From Paucibacter sp. TC2R-5 (GTDB taxonomy: Bacteria > Pseudomonadota > Gammaproteobacteria > Burkholderiales > Burkholderiaceae_C), in assembly GCF_025717605.1 (NCBI RefSeq), contig NZ_JAJIRQ010000005.1, positions 248,001-312,000 on the forward strand: a DNA stretch of 64,000 nucleotides, in the 5' to 3' direction. The notes below the pieces were generated by a model. The model saw only the letters and a list, made by a program, of their open reading frames with translations. It ran no database searches and was not told the origin of the DNA. Made by a program: the position numbers and the translations under genes. Positions 28,874 to 36,871 of this stretch are shown here, one piece after another. Positions within the stretch are counted from its first letter, which is position 1. Each line of letters begins with the position of its first letter.

Positions 28874-30118
28874 ATGCACAAGCACTCATTGACACCTCAT
28901 CGTCTGCTCGCTCTGCTGCTGTTGAGTTCGACGCTGACTCCGCTGGCGGCGCGGGCCGATATCCATTTGCTGGCCCCCAGCCGCACGCTGGACCCGACTC
29001 AGCCCTTCAAGCTCAGCCTGATGCTGAGTGCCGAGGCCGAGCCGCGTTCCTACGCCTTGCCTGAAGTTCTGCGTGTGACGCTGACACCGGACCTGGGTGC
29101 GCTGACTGCAGTGAACCTGCGGCTCGAGTCCCCGCTGCCGCCGCAAATCGATCTGCACCCGGGCGAGTTTTTGCGCATCAACTATGTGGGCGAGTTGCCG
29201 GCCAATCTGCGCGGACGCGTGCGCATCGACGCGCTGGACCTTGATGTGCCGGCGATGCTGGTGCAACTTTCGACACCTACACCTGCACCTACATCGACGG
29301 CGGCGCCATCTGCCGCAATTGCTGCCGCGCCTATGGACGCCGCCAGCGCGCCTGCCGTCACGACCTTGGCCGTGCGCGCCGACAGCGACCCCAATTTGCA
29401 AGACCAAGGCCGGCTGAGCTTCAACGAGCCGATGTTTGCCGCAGTTGGCCCCGGCATCGAGGCCAATGCCAAGTTCCAGATCAGCTTCAGGCTGCGCTTG
29501 TACGAGCCGGCCGACAAGCTCTCACGCCGCCTTGTCGACAATCTGTACCTGGGCTATACCCAAACGGCTTTTTGGGATTTGACTGGTGACTCCAAGCCCT
29601 TCGTGGACACCAAGTACAAGCCCGGCTTTTTCTATCAGTCGCCCAGCACCGGTTGGCGCGCAGGGGGCAATGAGGTCGGCTTTGCGGCCGGCTACGAGCA
29701 TGAATCGAATGGCCGTGATGACCTCGACGCCAAGTCGCGCAGCATTGACATCTTGTATGTGAAGCCCTTGTTCACCTTCGGTGACAGCGCGGGTTTCCAC
29801 ACCACCTTCGAGCCCAAGCTCTACGTCTATCTGGACAAGGATGAAAACCCGGATATGCACAAATACCGGGGCTACGGCGATTTCCGCTTCACCTACGGCA
29901 AGAAAAATGATTGGCAGATTGCCATGGATCTGCGCAAGGGCACGCTGGCCAAGGCCTTCAGCGCCGATGTGCAGGCGACCTATCCGCTGAATCGATTTGT
30001 CCCCGGACTATCGGGTTACTTGATGGCCCAGTACTTCACTGGTTATGGTGAGACGCTGCTGAACTACAACAAGCGCGAGCCTTGGGCGCTGCGCTTGGGC
30101 TACGCGATCTGGCGCTGA
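28874..30118 (+). CDS. pldA: Outer-membrane phospholipase A (OMPLA), first copy
   Basis: 414 residues from the ATG at 28874, placed after the terminator; the longer open frame upstream is not coding. LLLSSTLTPLAARA ends a signal peptide. Residues about 30-130 form an extra beta-rich domain, then a Pro/Ala/Thr-rich linker (about 130-165), then a phospholipase A1 barrel with TKYKPGFFYQSP and GYEHESNGRDD, giving the catalytic His and Ser. The third triad position, Asn156 in E. coli PldA, aligns with Asp here (SRSIDILY against SRSWNRLY). It hydrolyses phospholipids in the outer leaflet when dimerised by Ca2+; activity of this variant is uncertain. Confidence 0.85.
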   Translation: MHKHSLTPHRLLALLLLSSTLTPLAARADIHLLAPSRTLDPTQPFKLSLMLSAEAEPRSYALPEVLRVTLTPDLGALTAVNLRLESPLPPQIDLHPGEFLRINYVGELPANLRGRVRIDALDLDVPAMLVQLSTPTPAPTSTAAPSAAIAAAPMDAASAPAVTTLAVRADSDPNLQDQGRLSFNEPMFAAVGPGIEANAKFQISFRLRLYEPADKLSRRLVDNLYLGYTQTAFWDLTGDSKPFVDTKYKPGFFYQSPSTGWRAGGNEVGFAAGYEHESNGRDDLDAKSRSIDILYVKPLFTFGDSAGFHTTFEPKLYVYLDKDENPDMHKYRGYGDFRFTYGKKNDWQIAMDLRKGTLAKAFSADVQATYPLNRFVPGLSGYLMAQYFTGYGETLLNYNKREPWALRLGYAIWR

Positions 30119-30190
30119 TGCTGATGTGAGCCCCCCGTCCAAGCCCGCCTTGCTGGACGCGGGCGGGCCTGGCCGGCCCCCCGTGGGGGC

Positions 30191-30227
30191 GGCGATTGAC
30201 GCGGCAGCGAGCCGCGTCAACATCGCC
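30191..30227. other. GC-rich hairpin between convergent genes
   Basis: GGCGAT-TGACGCGGC pairs with GCCGCGTCA-AC-ATCGCC around AGCGA. It lies in the 210-bp gap (30119-30328) between convergent pldA and patatin genes and could act as a bidirectional transcription end, though no T-run is present. Confidence 0.45.
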
Positions 30228-30328
30228 ATCGCGGGCCGGCTTGGGGCGGCCCGGCGCTCGGCCCGAGCTCCGCTTGCTTGCTTGGGTTCAGACCTTACGC
30301 ATCAGTAAGGGCTAAGGGTAGCCATGTC

Positions 30329-31636
30329 TTAGTCGCTGGCCGCTGGATCGCCTTGGCGCCCCGGCGGGGCGGTGGCCCAGGGCTCGCGAGACTGGGCCAT
30401 GTGATAGCCGAATTGATACAGCATATTCATCTGCACGGGGTCAAAGGTTTCGGCGCTCGTCATGCTGACGTCATTGGGAATGGTGACCCAGCGAAAGCCG
30501 GCCCCGAACTGCTGGGCATGGCCGTAAATCCGGAACAAATCGCCCAGCACCGCGACGCGGCCGGTGGCGTCGAGCACGCGGATGGCAATCGCCGACATGC
30601 TGCGGGCAACCGGGTCGGGCACCGGCAGCAGCTGGCCGTTGTGGATGACATAGAAGTCTTCATGGCCGGCGCCGAGGCCGCCTCGCTCTTGAATGATTGC
30701 GGAGCGGAAGACGCCGCCGTTGACGAAGACGCGTGAGCCGACGCCACCGTCGACATGCATCTCGTCATAGCTTCTCGGCTCGGCCCTGCCTTCGCCGCTG
30801 CTCTCGTCCTGGACTTCCACCTTGAAGTAGACCGGCGGAAAGGCGACCGGTATCGAGGCCGAGGCCAGCATGACCTTGCGGAACAACTCAAGCGCTTCGG
30901 GGCGGCCGCTGCTGGCGATCAGGCCCATATTCCAGATCACAAAGGCGCGCGCGTCGAGGTCGGCGGTACCGATATATAGGCGCCGGCCCTGGCCATGGGC
31001 AAGCGCTATCTGGCCCAGAAACTTGGCATCGACATTGCGCTCGATGATGGCCGCCAGTGGCTCGGTGCTGGCCAAGGCTTCGCCGGACAGCAACTGGCGC
31101 AGCAGCGAGCCCAGCTTGAAGATGTCGCGCGAACTGGTGGTGGTGTAGAACTCGCGCAAGGCCGGGTCATAGGCCGGGCCCAGGAAGGCAAAGGGCGCCA
31201 TCAGCGCGCCGGTGGAGACGCCGGTGACGATCTTGAAGACGGGCCGGGTGCCGCTGCTGGTCCAACCATTGATGAAGCCCGCGCCGAAAGCGCCATTGGC
31301 GCCACCCCCCGACAGGGCCAGATGCGCATAACGGACCGAACCATCGGCGCTGGCTGGAAAGTCATTGGGAGATTCCATTTTGAACGAGGCCGCCAGATCC
31401 GCCTCCATGGCCGCACTGGGCAGGCCCGCTCTGGCACGAATATCGGGCATGCCGGGTACCGCAGCGGCGGTGGACAGCCGCGGCGGCACCGGATTGCGCG
31501 GCAAAGAGCCGCAAGCGCTCAGCAAGACCAGCAGGCCGAGCAGGCTGATTTGCAGTGAGTGCCGCAATGAACGCCGCAGGGCAGTCGATGAACTCAAGTT
31601 TCTCTCCTGTTGGGCATAGCTTGCCGGCGACTTCAA
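30329..31636 (-). CDS. Patatin-like phospholipase, lipoprotein
   Basis: 435 residues. SLLGLLVLLSACGS carries a lipobox (LSAC). The patatin domain has LALSGGGANGAFGAGFINGW (oxyanion loop), TGVSTGALMAPF (GxSxG nucleophile Ser) and MHVDGGVGSRVF (DGG with the dyad Asp). Such enzymes hydrolyse phospholipid acyl chains. The lipoprotein signal places it in the envelope, unlike the cytosolic-type patatin at 38326. Convergent with pldA. Confidence 0.9.
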   Translation of the reverse strand: MKSPASYAQQERNLSSSTALRRSLRHSLQISLLGLLVLLSACGSLPRNPVPPRLSTAAAVPGMPDIRARAGLPSAAMEADLAASFKMESPNDFPASADGSVRYAHLALSGGGANGAFGAGFINGWTSSGTRPVFKIVTGVSTGALMAPFAFLGPAYDPALREFYTTTSSRDIFKLGSLLRQLLSGEALASTEPLAAIIERNVDAKFLGQIALAHGQGRRLYIGTADLDARAFVIWNMGLIASSGRPEALELFRKVMLASASIPVAFPPVYFKVEVQDESSGEGRAEPRSYDEMHVDGGVGSRVFVNGGVFRSAIIQERGGLGAGHEDFYVIHNGQLLPVPDPVARSMSAIAIRVLDATGRVAVLGDLFRIYGHAQQFGAGFRWVTIPNDVSMTSAETFDPVQMNMLYQFGYHMAQSREPWATAPPGRQGDPAASD

Positions 31637-31784
31637 GCCGCCGTCATGCCGCCGTCATGCCGCCTTTAGGTCGGCGCTAACGCGCTACTCCGCTGTACAC
31701 TGAAGCGCACTTAGCGCAGCCGGCCGCGCATGATACCCAGGCCGCACGGCGCTGTCTTATCTCTTCAATCAAATCGAGGTTTGC

Positions 31785-32660
31785 ATGGTCAAGACTGTTT
31801 TTGCTGCACTGCTGATAACGGCATGCGCCATCGGCGCTGCGGCCCAGGCCCAGAGCACGTCAAATGGCGGCGCCAACACCTTGGGCAAGATCAAGGCGGC
31901 CAAGACCATCAATATCGCTTACTCGGCCGATTCTTTGCCCTTCTCCTTTGATGGCCCCGACAAGGCGCCCTTGGGTTTCTCGATTGAGCTGTGCAAACGG
32001 GTGGTGGCACAGATTGGCCGCGCGGTGGGCGAGCCTGATCTGGCAATCAAATGGATTGCCGGCTCGGTCAGCGAGCGTCTGCAAATGGTGGCCAGCGGCC
32101 GCGCCGATCTGGACTGCGCCAACTCCAGCCAGACCCAGAGCCGTTTGGCTCATGTCGACTTCTCCAATCTGATCTTCATCGATGGCGGCGGCTTGCTGGT
32201 CAAGTCCGGCTCCCCCGTCAACCAGGTCAGTGATCTGTCCGGCAAGAAGGTTGCCGTGATCAAGGGGACGACGACCGCAACGCGTCTTGCGGATGCCTTG
32301 CGACTGCGCCTGGTCAATGCCGGCTTGGTGCCCGTCAACGATGGGGCGAGCGCCCTGGCGATGCTGGAGGCGGGAACGGTTGACGCCGTGGCCAGCGACA
32401 AGGTCAAGCTGGTGGGCTTGGCGATCCAAGCCAAGGAGCCGGCCAAGCTCGCCTTGGTGGCCGAGGACTTTTCAATCGAGCCCTATGCCTTTGCTTTGCC
32501 GCGCAATGACTCGGCCCTGCGCTTGGAAGTCAATAAGGCGTTGACGCAGGTTTATGTCAGCGGTGACATTGAAGTCATCTTCGCGCAATGGCTGGGCAAG
32601 CTGGGGCGCCCCACCGGACTGCTGTCGGCGATGTACTTGCTGAACGCGATTCCCGAGTAA
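31785..32660 (+). CDS. Periplasmic solute-binding protein (SBP_bac_3 type)
   Basis: 291 residues. MVKTVFAALLITACAIGAAAQAQS is a signal peptide. KTINIAYSADSLPFSFDGPDKAPLGFSIELCKRVV is the start of a type II amino-acid-binding fold; GRADLDCANSSQTQSRLAHVDFSN and SGKKVAVIKGTTTATRL follow. In transport systems this binds an amino acid for an ABC importer; no permease or ATPase gene is adjacent, so it may be an orphan binder or sensor partner. It starts a run of envelope protein genes. Confidence 0.88.
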   Translation: MVKTVFAALLITACAIGAAAQAQSTSNGGANTLGKIKAAKTINIAYSADSLPFSFDGPDKAPLGFSIELCKRVVAQIGRAVGEPDLAIKWIAGSVSERLQMVASGRADLDCANSSQTQSRLAHVDFSNLIFIDGGGLLVKSGSPVNQVSDLSGKKVAVIKGTTTATRLADALRLRLVNAGLVPVNDGASALAMLEAGTVDAVASDKVKLVGLAIQAKEPAKLALVAEDFSIEPYAFALPRNDSALRLEVNKALTQVYVSGDIEVIFAQWLGKLGRPTGLLSAMYLLNAIPE

Positions 32661-32698
32661 GCTGTAGCGTTCAATTTCTTTTTCACTGGAGTAACAAA

Positions 32699-33133
32699 AT
32701 GATCAATTTCTCAACCATTCGACGCGCCGCCACCGTGTTCACGGCCGGCTTGACGCTGATGCTGGCGGCTTGCAGCACGCCGCCTGCGTTTCAAGTGACC
32801 CAGCCTGCATCACGTGACGGCGTGGTCGAGTCCATCGTCCAGGGCCAGGTGCAAAACGGCAATGCCACCGGCGGCGCGATTGCCGGCGCGGTCATCGGCG
32901 GTCTGCTGGGCAACCAGGTGGGCGGCGGGCGTGGCCAGACGGCAGCGACCGTGGTCGGCGCGGGCGCGGGCGCGATGGCGGGTAATCACATGGCTTCGCA
33001 GCAAACCATCGTCTGGCAGATCGGCGTGCGTTACGACGACGGCAGCCGTGCCACCATTGAGCAAACATCTGCCCCAGCGCTGCGCATTGGCGACCGCGTG
33101 CGCGTGTCGGCCAACGGCATCCAGCAACTGTGA
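32699..33133 (+). CDS. Glycine-zipper outer-membrane lipoprotein (SlyB/Rick17kDa-like)
   Basis: 144 residues from the ATG at 32699 with GGAG before it. LTLMLAACSTPP has a lipobox (LAAC). The core GGAIAGAVIGGLLGNQVGGGRGQTAATVVGAGAGAMAGNHMAS is a glycine zipper pair, which forms tightly packed membrane helices. The C-terminal beta part (RYDDGSRATIEQ, LRIGDRVRVSANGIQ) matches the SlyB/17-kDa antigen layout. It likely has an outer-membrane structural role. Confidence 0.9.
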   Translation: MINFSTIRRAATVFTAGLTLMLAACSTPPAFQVTQPASRDGVVESIVQGQVQNGNATGGAIAGAVIGGLLGNQVGGGRGQTAATVVGAGAGAMAGNHMASQQTIVWQIGVRYDDGSRATIEQTSAPALRIGDRVRVSANGIQQL

Positions 33134-33149
33134 TTGAGGTCGGCGCCGT

Positions 33150-34379
33150 ATGAAGCGACGTGGCTTTGTCGGCGCAGCTGCCGCCGCTGTAGGGTCCGGC
33201 ATGCTCTTGAGCGGCTGTGACTTCTCTTTGCGCGATGGGGTGCTCAACCCCTGCGTGCCGGAGTTACCGGCAGACTTGCGTGAGCATCCCTTGGTGCAGG
33301 CCGCTTGGCGAGGCATCGATGCCAGCAAGGTCTGGGACAGCCACTGCCATGCCTTCGGTGACGGCGCCTCGGGCAGCGGTCTGTGGTTCAACCCGCGCCT
33401 GAACAATATCTGGAAGCCGGTCGGCTACGCGCAAAAAGCGATGTACGTCAACGCGTCCTGCGTCGACGAGTCGTCCGGCCGCGCCGACGCCAGCTTTGTC
33501 GAACGCTTGCTGTCGCAATGCCGGGCCATGGCGCCGGGCTTCAAGGCCATGCTGTTCGGCTTCGACTGGGCGCGTGATGAGGCGGGCCTCGCCATGCCTG
33601 AGCGCTCCACCTTCCACGTGCCCGACAACTATGTGGCCGGCCTGGCCCAGAAGCATTCCGCTCATATCGAATGGGTGGCGTCGGTTCACCCTTACGACCC
33701 CGCTGCGCTTGACCGGCTCGACGCCGCTGCCGCGCGCGGCGCCAGGGCCGTCAAATGGCTGCCCTCGGCCCAGAATATAGACCCGGCCGACGCTCGCTGT
33801 GATCGCTACTTCGCCAAGCTCGCGGCCTTGAAAATCCCGTTGATCACCCATGCCGGGGATGAGCGCGCGGTACACGGTTTTGGCGAGCATCTGGGCAACC
33901 CCTTGCGCCTGCGGCGCCCGCTTGACGCCGGAGTCAAGGTCGTGATTGCGCATTGCGCCTCGCTCGGCGAGGGTGAGGATACTGACCGAGCAGGCGGCGC
34001 CAAGTTGCCAAATTTCGAGCTGTTTGCGCGGCTGATGGATGAGCCGGCTTATCGCAGCAATTTGTTGGGCGACATCGCCGCGGTCACGCAGGGTAACCGG
34101 ATGAACGTGCTGTCCAAGCTGCTGGCACGTCCCGATTGGCATGGTCGACTGGTCAATGGCTCCGATTACCCGCTGCCAGGCATCGTGCCTTTGATTTACC
34201 TGAAGGCCGTGATCGAGCAGAACATGCTGGACCCGGCCGCCCTCGAGCCGCTGCGGCGCTTGCGCGAGACCAATGTCTTGCTGTTTGATTTTGTGCTCAA
34301 GCGCAGCCTCAAATTGAACGGGCGCGGTTTTGCGCCGGCGACCTTCGAGACGGCGTCTTTCTTTCGGCGCCCGGCCTGA
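33150..34379 (+). CDS. Amidohydrolase-family (metal-dependent hydrolase) lipoprotein
   Basis: 409 residues. The start MKRRGFVGAAAAAVGSGMLLSGCDF has a twin-Arg-like basic end and a lipobox (LSGC), so it is exported. The hydrolase part has WDSHCHAFGDG near the N-terminus (HxH metal site), a central RAVKWLPSAQN, then LITHAGDE and VIAHCASLGEGED (later metal His residues) and VNGSDYPLPG (last Asp). This is the TIM-barrel amidohydrolase pattern of the Amidohydro_2 type. The substrate is unknown. It lies 16 bases after the glycine-zipper gene. Confidence 0.82.
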   Translation: MKRRGFVGAAAAAVGSGMLLSGCDFSLRDGVLNPCVPELPADLREHPLVQAAWRGIDASKVWDSHCHAFGDGASGSGLWFNPRLNNIWKPVGYAQKAMYVNASCVDESSGRADASFVERLLSQCRAMAPGFKAMLFGFDWARDEAGLAMPERSTFHVPDNYVAGLAQKHSAHIEWVASVHPYDPAALDRLDAAAARGARAVKWLPSAQNIDPADARCDRYFAKLAALKIPLITHAGDERAVHGFGEHLGNPLRLRRPLDAGVKVVIAHCASLGEGEDTDRAGGAKLPNFELFARLMDEPAYRSNLLGDIAAVTQGNRMNVLSKLLARPDWHGRLVNGSDYPLPGIVPLIYLKAVIEQNMLDPAALEPLRRLRETNVLLFDFVLKRSLKLNGRGFAPATFETASFFRRPA

Positions 34380-34415
34380 TGCACCAGTTGCCCCCCGATT
34401 ACTTTGGAGACATTG

Positions 34416-35567
34416 ATGACGATGCAAACTCGATGGTTCAAGCTACCGCTGACTGCTCTGGCTGTTGCGGCTATTGCGGTGTTCTCGGCCTGTGCGCCGC
34501 TGACTGAAAGCGCGCCAAAGCCCGCCATGCCTGACCCCGCCCACAGCAGCCGCAATGCGCTCGACTGGGCCGGTACTTACGCGGGCATCTTGCCCTGCGC
34601 TAACTGCCCCGGCTTGCAGACGAGGTTGCGCCTGAATCGTGACGAGAGCTTTGAGTTGTCGGTGCAATACCTGGAACGCGACCCCGAGCCTAAGGTTTCC
34701 CGTGGGCGTTTCAGTTGGAATGCCAGCGGCAACGCCATCACGCTCGACGAGCAGGGCGGCGGGCGCCAACTCTTGGTCGGCGAGGGCCGGCTCGCCATGT
34801 TGGCCACCGGCGCCGCAGCGACTTGGCCTCAAGACGGGCAGCGCCAGCTGACGCGCTTGAACCCGCTGCCCGCAACCGAGCTGCCGCGCACGCTTGAAGC
34901 ACATCGCTGGACCTTGGTCTGGGCCACGGACGCGCAGGGCCAGCCGATTGGGGGTCTGCCGGCCGCCAGCCCGCGCGCCATCCATTTCAGCTTCAACGCC
35001 GGCCGATTCAATATCGAAGGCGGCTGTAACCGCATGATGAGTGGCTACCAGGTCGATGCCGAAGGCAAGCTGGGATTCAGCCGCATGGCCTCGACCATGA
35101 TGGCCTGCGAGCCGGCCGCCATGAAGGTGGATGCGGCCTTGGCGGAGCTGCTTGCTGCACCGCTGAAGAGTGAGGTGCTGGCCGGTGCGGCGACAACGCT
35201 GCGCTTGACCAGTCCCGCCAATGCAACGCTGTTCTTCACTGGCCAAATGACGCCTGAAGCGCGTTACGGCCAGCCGACGCGGGTCTTCATGGAGGTCAAC
35301 TCGAGAACGGTGGCCTGCAAGAATGCCCAGGGCGCGAACGCCGAATGTTTGCAGGTGCGCGAGCGCCGCTTTGATGAGCAAGGTTTGACCGTCGGCACGC
35401 CCGGCGCTTGGCTGCCCTTCGCCGAAGCCATTGAGGGCTATACCCACCAGCCCGGCGTGCGCAATGTGCTGCGCCTGAAGCGCTTTGACCGTGCGGCTGT
35501 GGGCGGCGGCGCGCCTTACCTGTATGTGCTTGACATGGTGGTTGAATCGGCGACAGAAAAGCCCTGA
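34416..35567 (+). CDS. NlpE-META-DUF4377 three-domain lipoprotein
   Basis: 383 residues from the ATG at 34416, with GGAG eight bases ahead; a TTG in frame at 34404 lacks a site. Lipobox FSAC. Domains: NlpE N-terminal (about 45-130: AGTYAGILPCANCPGLQTRLRL with the CxxC of copper-homeostasis lipoproteins), META (about 155-265: HRWTLVW...GGCNRMMSGY...MASTMMACEPA), and DUF4377 (about 280-380: FMEVNSRTVACKNAQGANAECLQVRE). NlpE senses envelope stress and metals in enterobacteria, and META domains occur in stress-induced envelope proteins. The three-way fusion suggests an envelope stress factor. Confidence 0.87.
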   Translation: MTMQTRWFKLPLTALAVAAIAVFSACAPLTESAPKPAMPDPAHSSRNALDWAGTYAGILPCANCPGLQTRLRLNRDESFELSVQYLERDPEPKVSRGRFSWNASGNAITLDEQGGGRQLLVGEGRLAMLATGAAATWPQDGQRQLTRLNPLPATELPRTLEAHRWTLVWATDAQGQPIGGLPAASPRAIHFSFNAGRFNIEGGCNRMMSGYQVDAEGKLGFSRMASTMMACEPAAMKVDAALAELLAAPLKSEVLAGAATTLRLTSPANATLFFTGQMTPEARYGQPTRVFMEVNSRTVACKNAQGANAECLQVRERRFDEQGLTVGTPGAWLPFAEAIEGYTHQPGVRNVLRLKRFDRAAVGGGAPYLYVLDMVVESATEKP

Positions 35568-35620
35568 TCTGACCCCTCCTTTCCCTTGTTCGTGATTCGT
35601 TTTACACAGGAGTAATCAGC

Positions 35621-36250
35621 ATGAAGTTTGTTTCTACTTTGGCCGTCTTGGCCGTCGCGGCGCTGGCCACCGGCTGCCAATCTACGTCGGTACGCTCGGC
35701 TTGGTTCGACACCGACTTCAAGGGCCCGCCGATGAACAAGATCGTCGTGGCCGGCAGCGTCAACTCGGTCGCCGAAGATCGCTTGGTGGAAGAGGTGTTC
35801 GTTGAGCGCATGCGCGCGACGGGCGTGGACGCGGTGGCGGGCCACACACTTCGCCTGGATGACCCGAATCTGTCGCAGGCCGACTTTGAAGCGGCGGTGA
35901 AGGGCACTGGTGCGCAAGGCTTGTTGTTGGTCCGCGTGTTGGGCGTGGACACGCGCACCCAAGTCTCGACCACCATGGTGCACGGCGGCATGGGATGGGG
36001 TCACAACTCCTGGGGCCCGACCAACACCTGGGGCGGCATGCATTCGCGTGGCAGCTTCCCGGTTCAGGAAGTGCGCCAGTACGATCTGGCCACAGTTGAG
36101 ACCAAGCTGTTTGACGTGAACACGCGCCGTCTGGTGTGGGCTGTCACGACCACGACCTTCAACCCGCGTTCGGTGGCCCAAGAAGCGCCACCCTTTGCCA
36201 ATCTGATCATCGAGCAGCTGAAGGGCCGCCAGATCATCGCGGTCAAGTAA
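35621..36250 (+). CDS. DUF4136-like lipoprotein
   Basis: 209 residues with an AGGAG ribosome site. VLAVAALATGCQST carries the lipobox (ATGC). SVRSAWFDTDFKGPPMNKIVVAG, VFVERMRATGVDAVAGHTL and DVNTRRLVWAVTTTTF follow the pattern of DUF4136-type and related lipoproteins that have an abc-transporter-auxiliary-like fold. A glycine-rich loop (HGGMGWGHNSWGPTNTWGGMH) sits in the middle. The function is unknown; it is probably in the outer-membrane inner leaflet. Confidence 0.75.
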   Translation: MKFVSTLAVLAVAALATGCQSTSVRSAWFDTDFKGPPMNKIVVAGSVNSVAEDRLVEEVFVERMRATGVDAVAGHTLRLDDPNLSQADFEAAVKGTGAQGLLLVRVLGVDTRTQVSTTMVHGGMGWGHNSWGPTNTWGGMHSRGSFPVQEVRQYDLATVETKLFDVNTRRLVWAVTTTTFNPRSVAQEAPPFANLIIEQLKGRQIIAVK

Positions 36251-36270
36251 GGCTTTAGCTCTCAATGCAA

Positions 36271-36295
36271 AACGGGCCCAGCGGGCCCGTTTTTT
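36271..36295. terminator. Bidirectional Rho-independent terminator
   Basis: AACGGGCCC-AGC-GGGCCCGTT with an A-run before and a T-run after. It serves the convergent DUF4136-like and UPF0114 genes. Confidence 0.9.
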
Positions 36296-36331
36296 CGTCC
36301 AGGCGTCTTGTGCCCGTAGCCCGTTCAAGGA

Positions 36332-36805
36332 CTACTTCTTGGCGCCTTTGGCGACCCAGAGGTAGAAGTTCAGGGCCACGATCACCAGGGCCACGGGCAC
36401 GCCGATGTCAAGCAGGTCGGCGGCGCCGTCCCAGGACATGATGTGCCCCAAGAAAGTGACCGCCATGACGGCAATCACGACCGTCACCAGCGTGCTCTTG
36501 AGATCCTCGAAGGTGTTGATCTGCAAGCGGGACGCCATCTTCAGGTCCGGGTTGATGAACAACTCATAGAGCCCGAGCGCCAGAATCAGCATCACGGTGC
36601 CGAGCAGGAACAAGTCAAAAATCTCGATGAAGTAGAGCATCAAGCCCTTGGCGCCTTTGGTCGAGACTTCCGCCGAACTCAGCGTGCGCGTAATCACCAC
36701 CAGCGTGTCGATCAGCCCGTAGGCATACAGCGCCACCGCTGACAGCAAGGAGCCAATCACGGCCGCCATGACCAAGTAGCGGCTGGCATTTAAAACCTTC
36801 AACAT
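36332..36805 (-). CDS. UPF0114 (YqhA family) membrane protein
   Basis: 157 residues from the ATG at 36805, preceded by AGGAG; an upstream in-frame ATG (36838) lacks a site. Four membrane helices, with ASRYLVMAAVIGSLLSAVALYAYG, LMLYFIEIFDLFLLGTVMLILALGLYELFI and the soluble LQINTFEDLKSTLVTVVIAVMAV, match UPF0114. The function is unknown. It is 66 bases downstream of the permease gene on the same strand. Confidence 0.88.
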   Translation of the reverse strand: MLKVLNASRYLVMAAVIGSLLSAVALYAYGLIDTLVVITRTLSSAEVSTKGAKGLMLYFIEIFDLFLLGTVMLILALGLYELFINPDLKMASRLQINTFEDLKSTLVTVVIAVMAVTFLGHIMSWDGAADLLDIGVPVALVIVALNFYLWVAKGAKK

Positions 36806-36871
36806 GTCGCAAAAACTCCTGGTCAAGCGATCGTGCACGACGCGATCGTTGCTAAGGCTCTTGGGCCAAGC

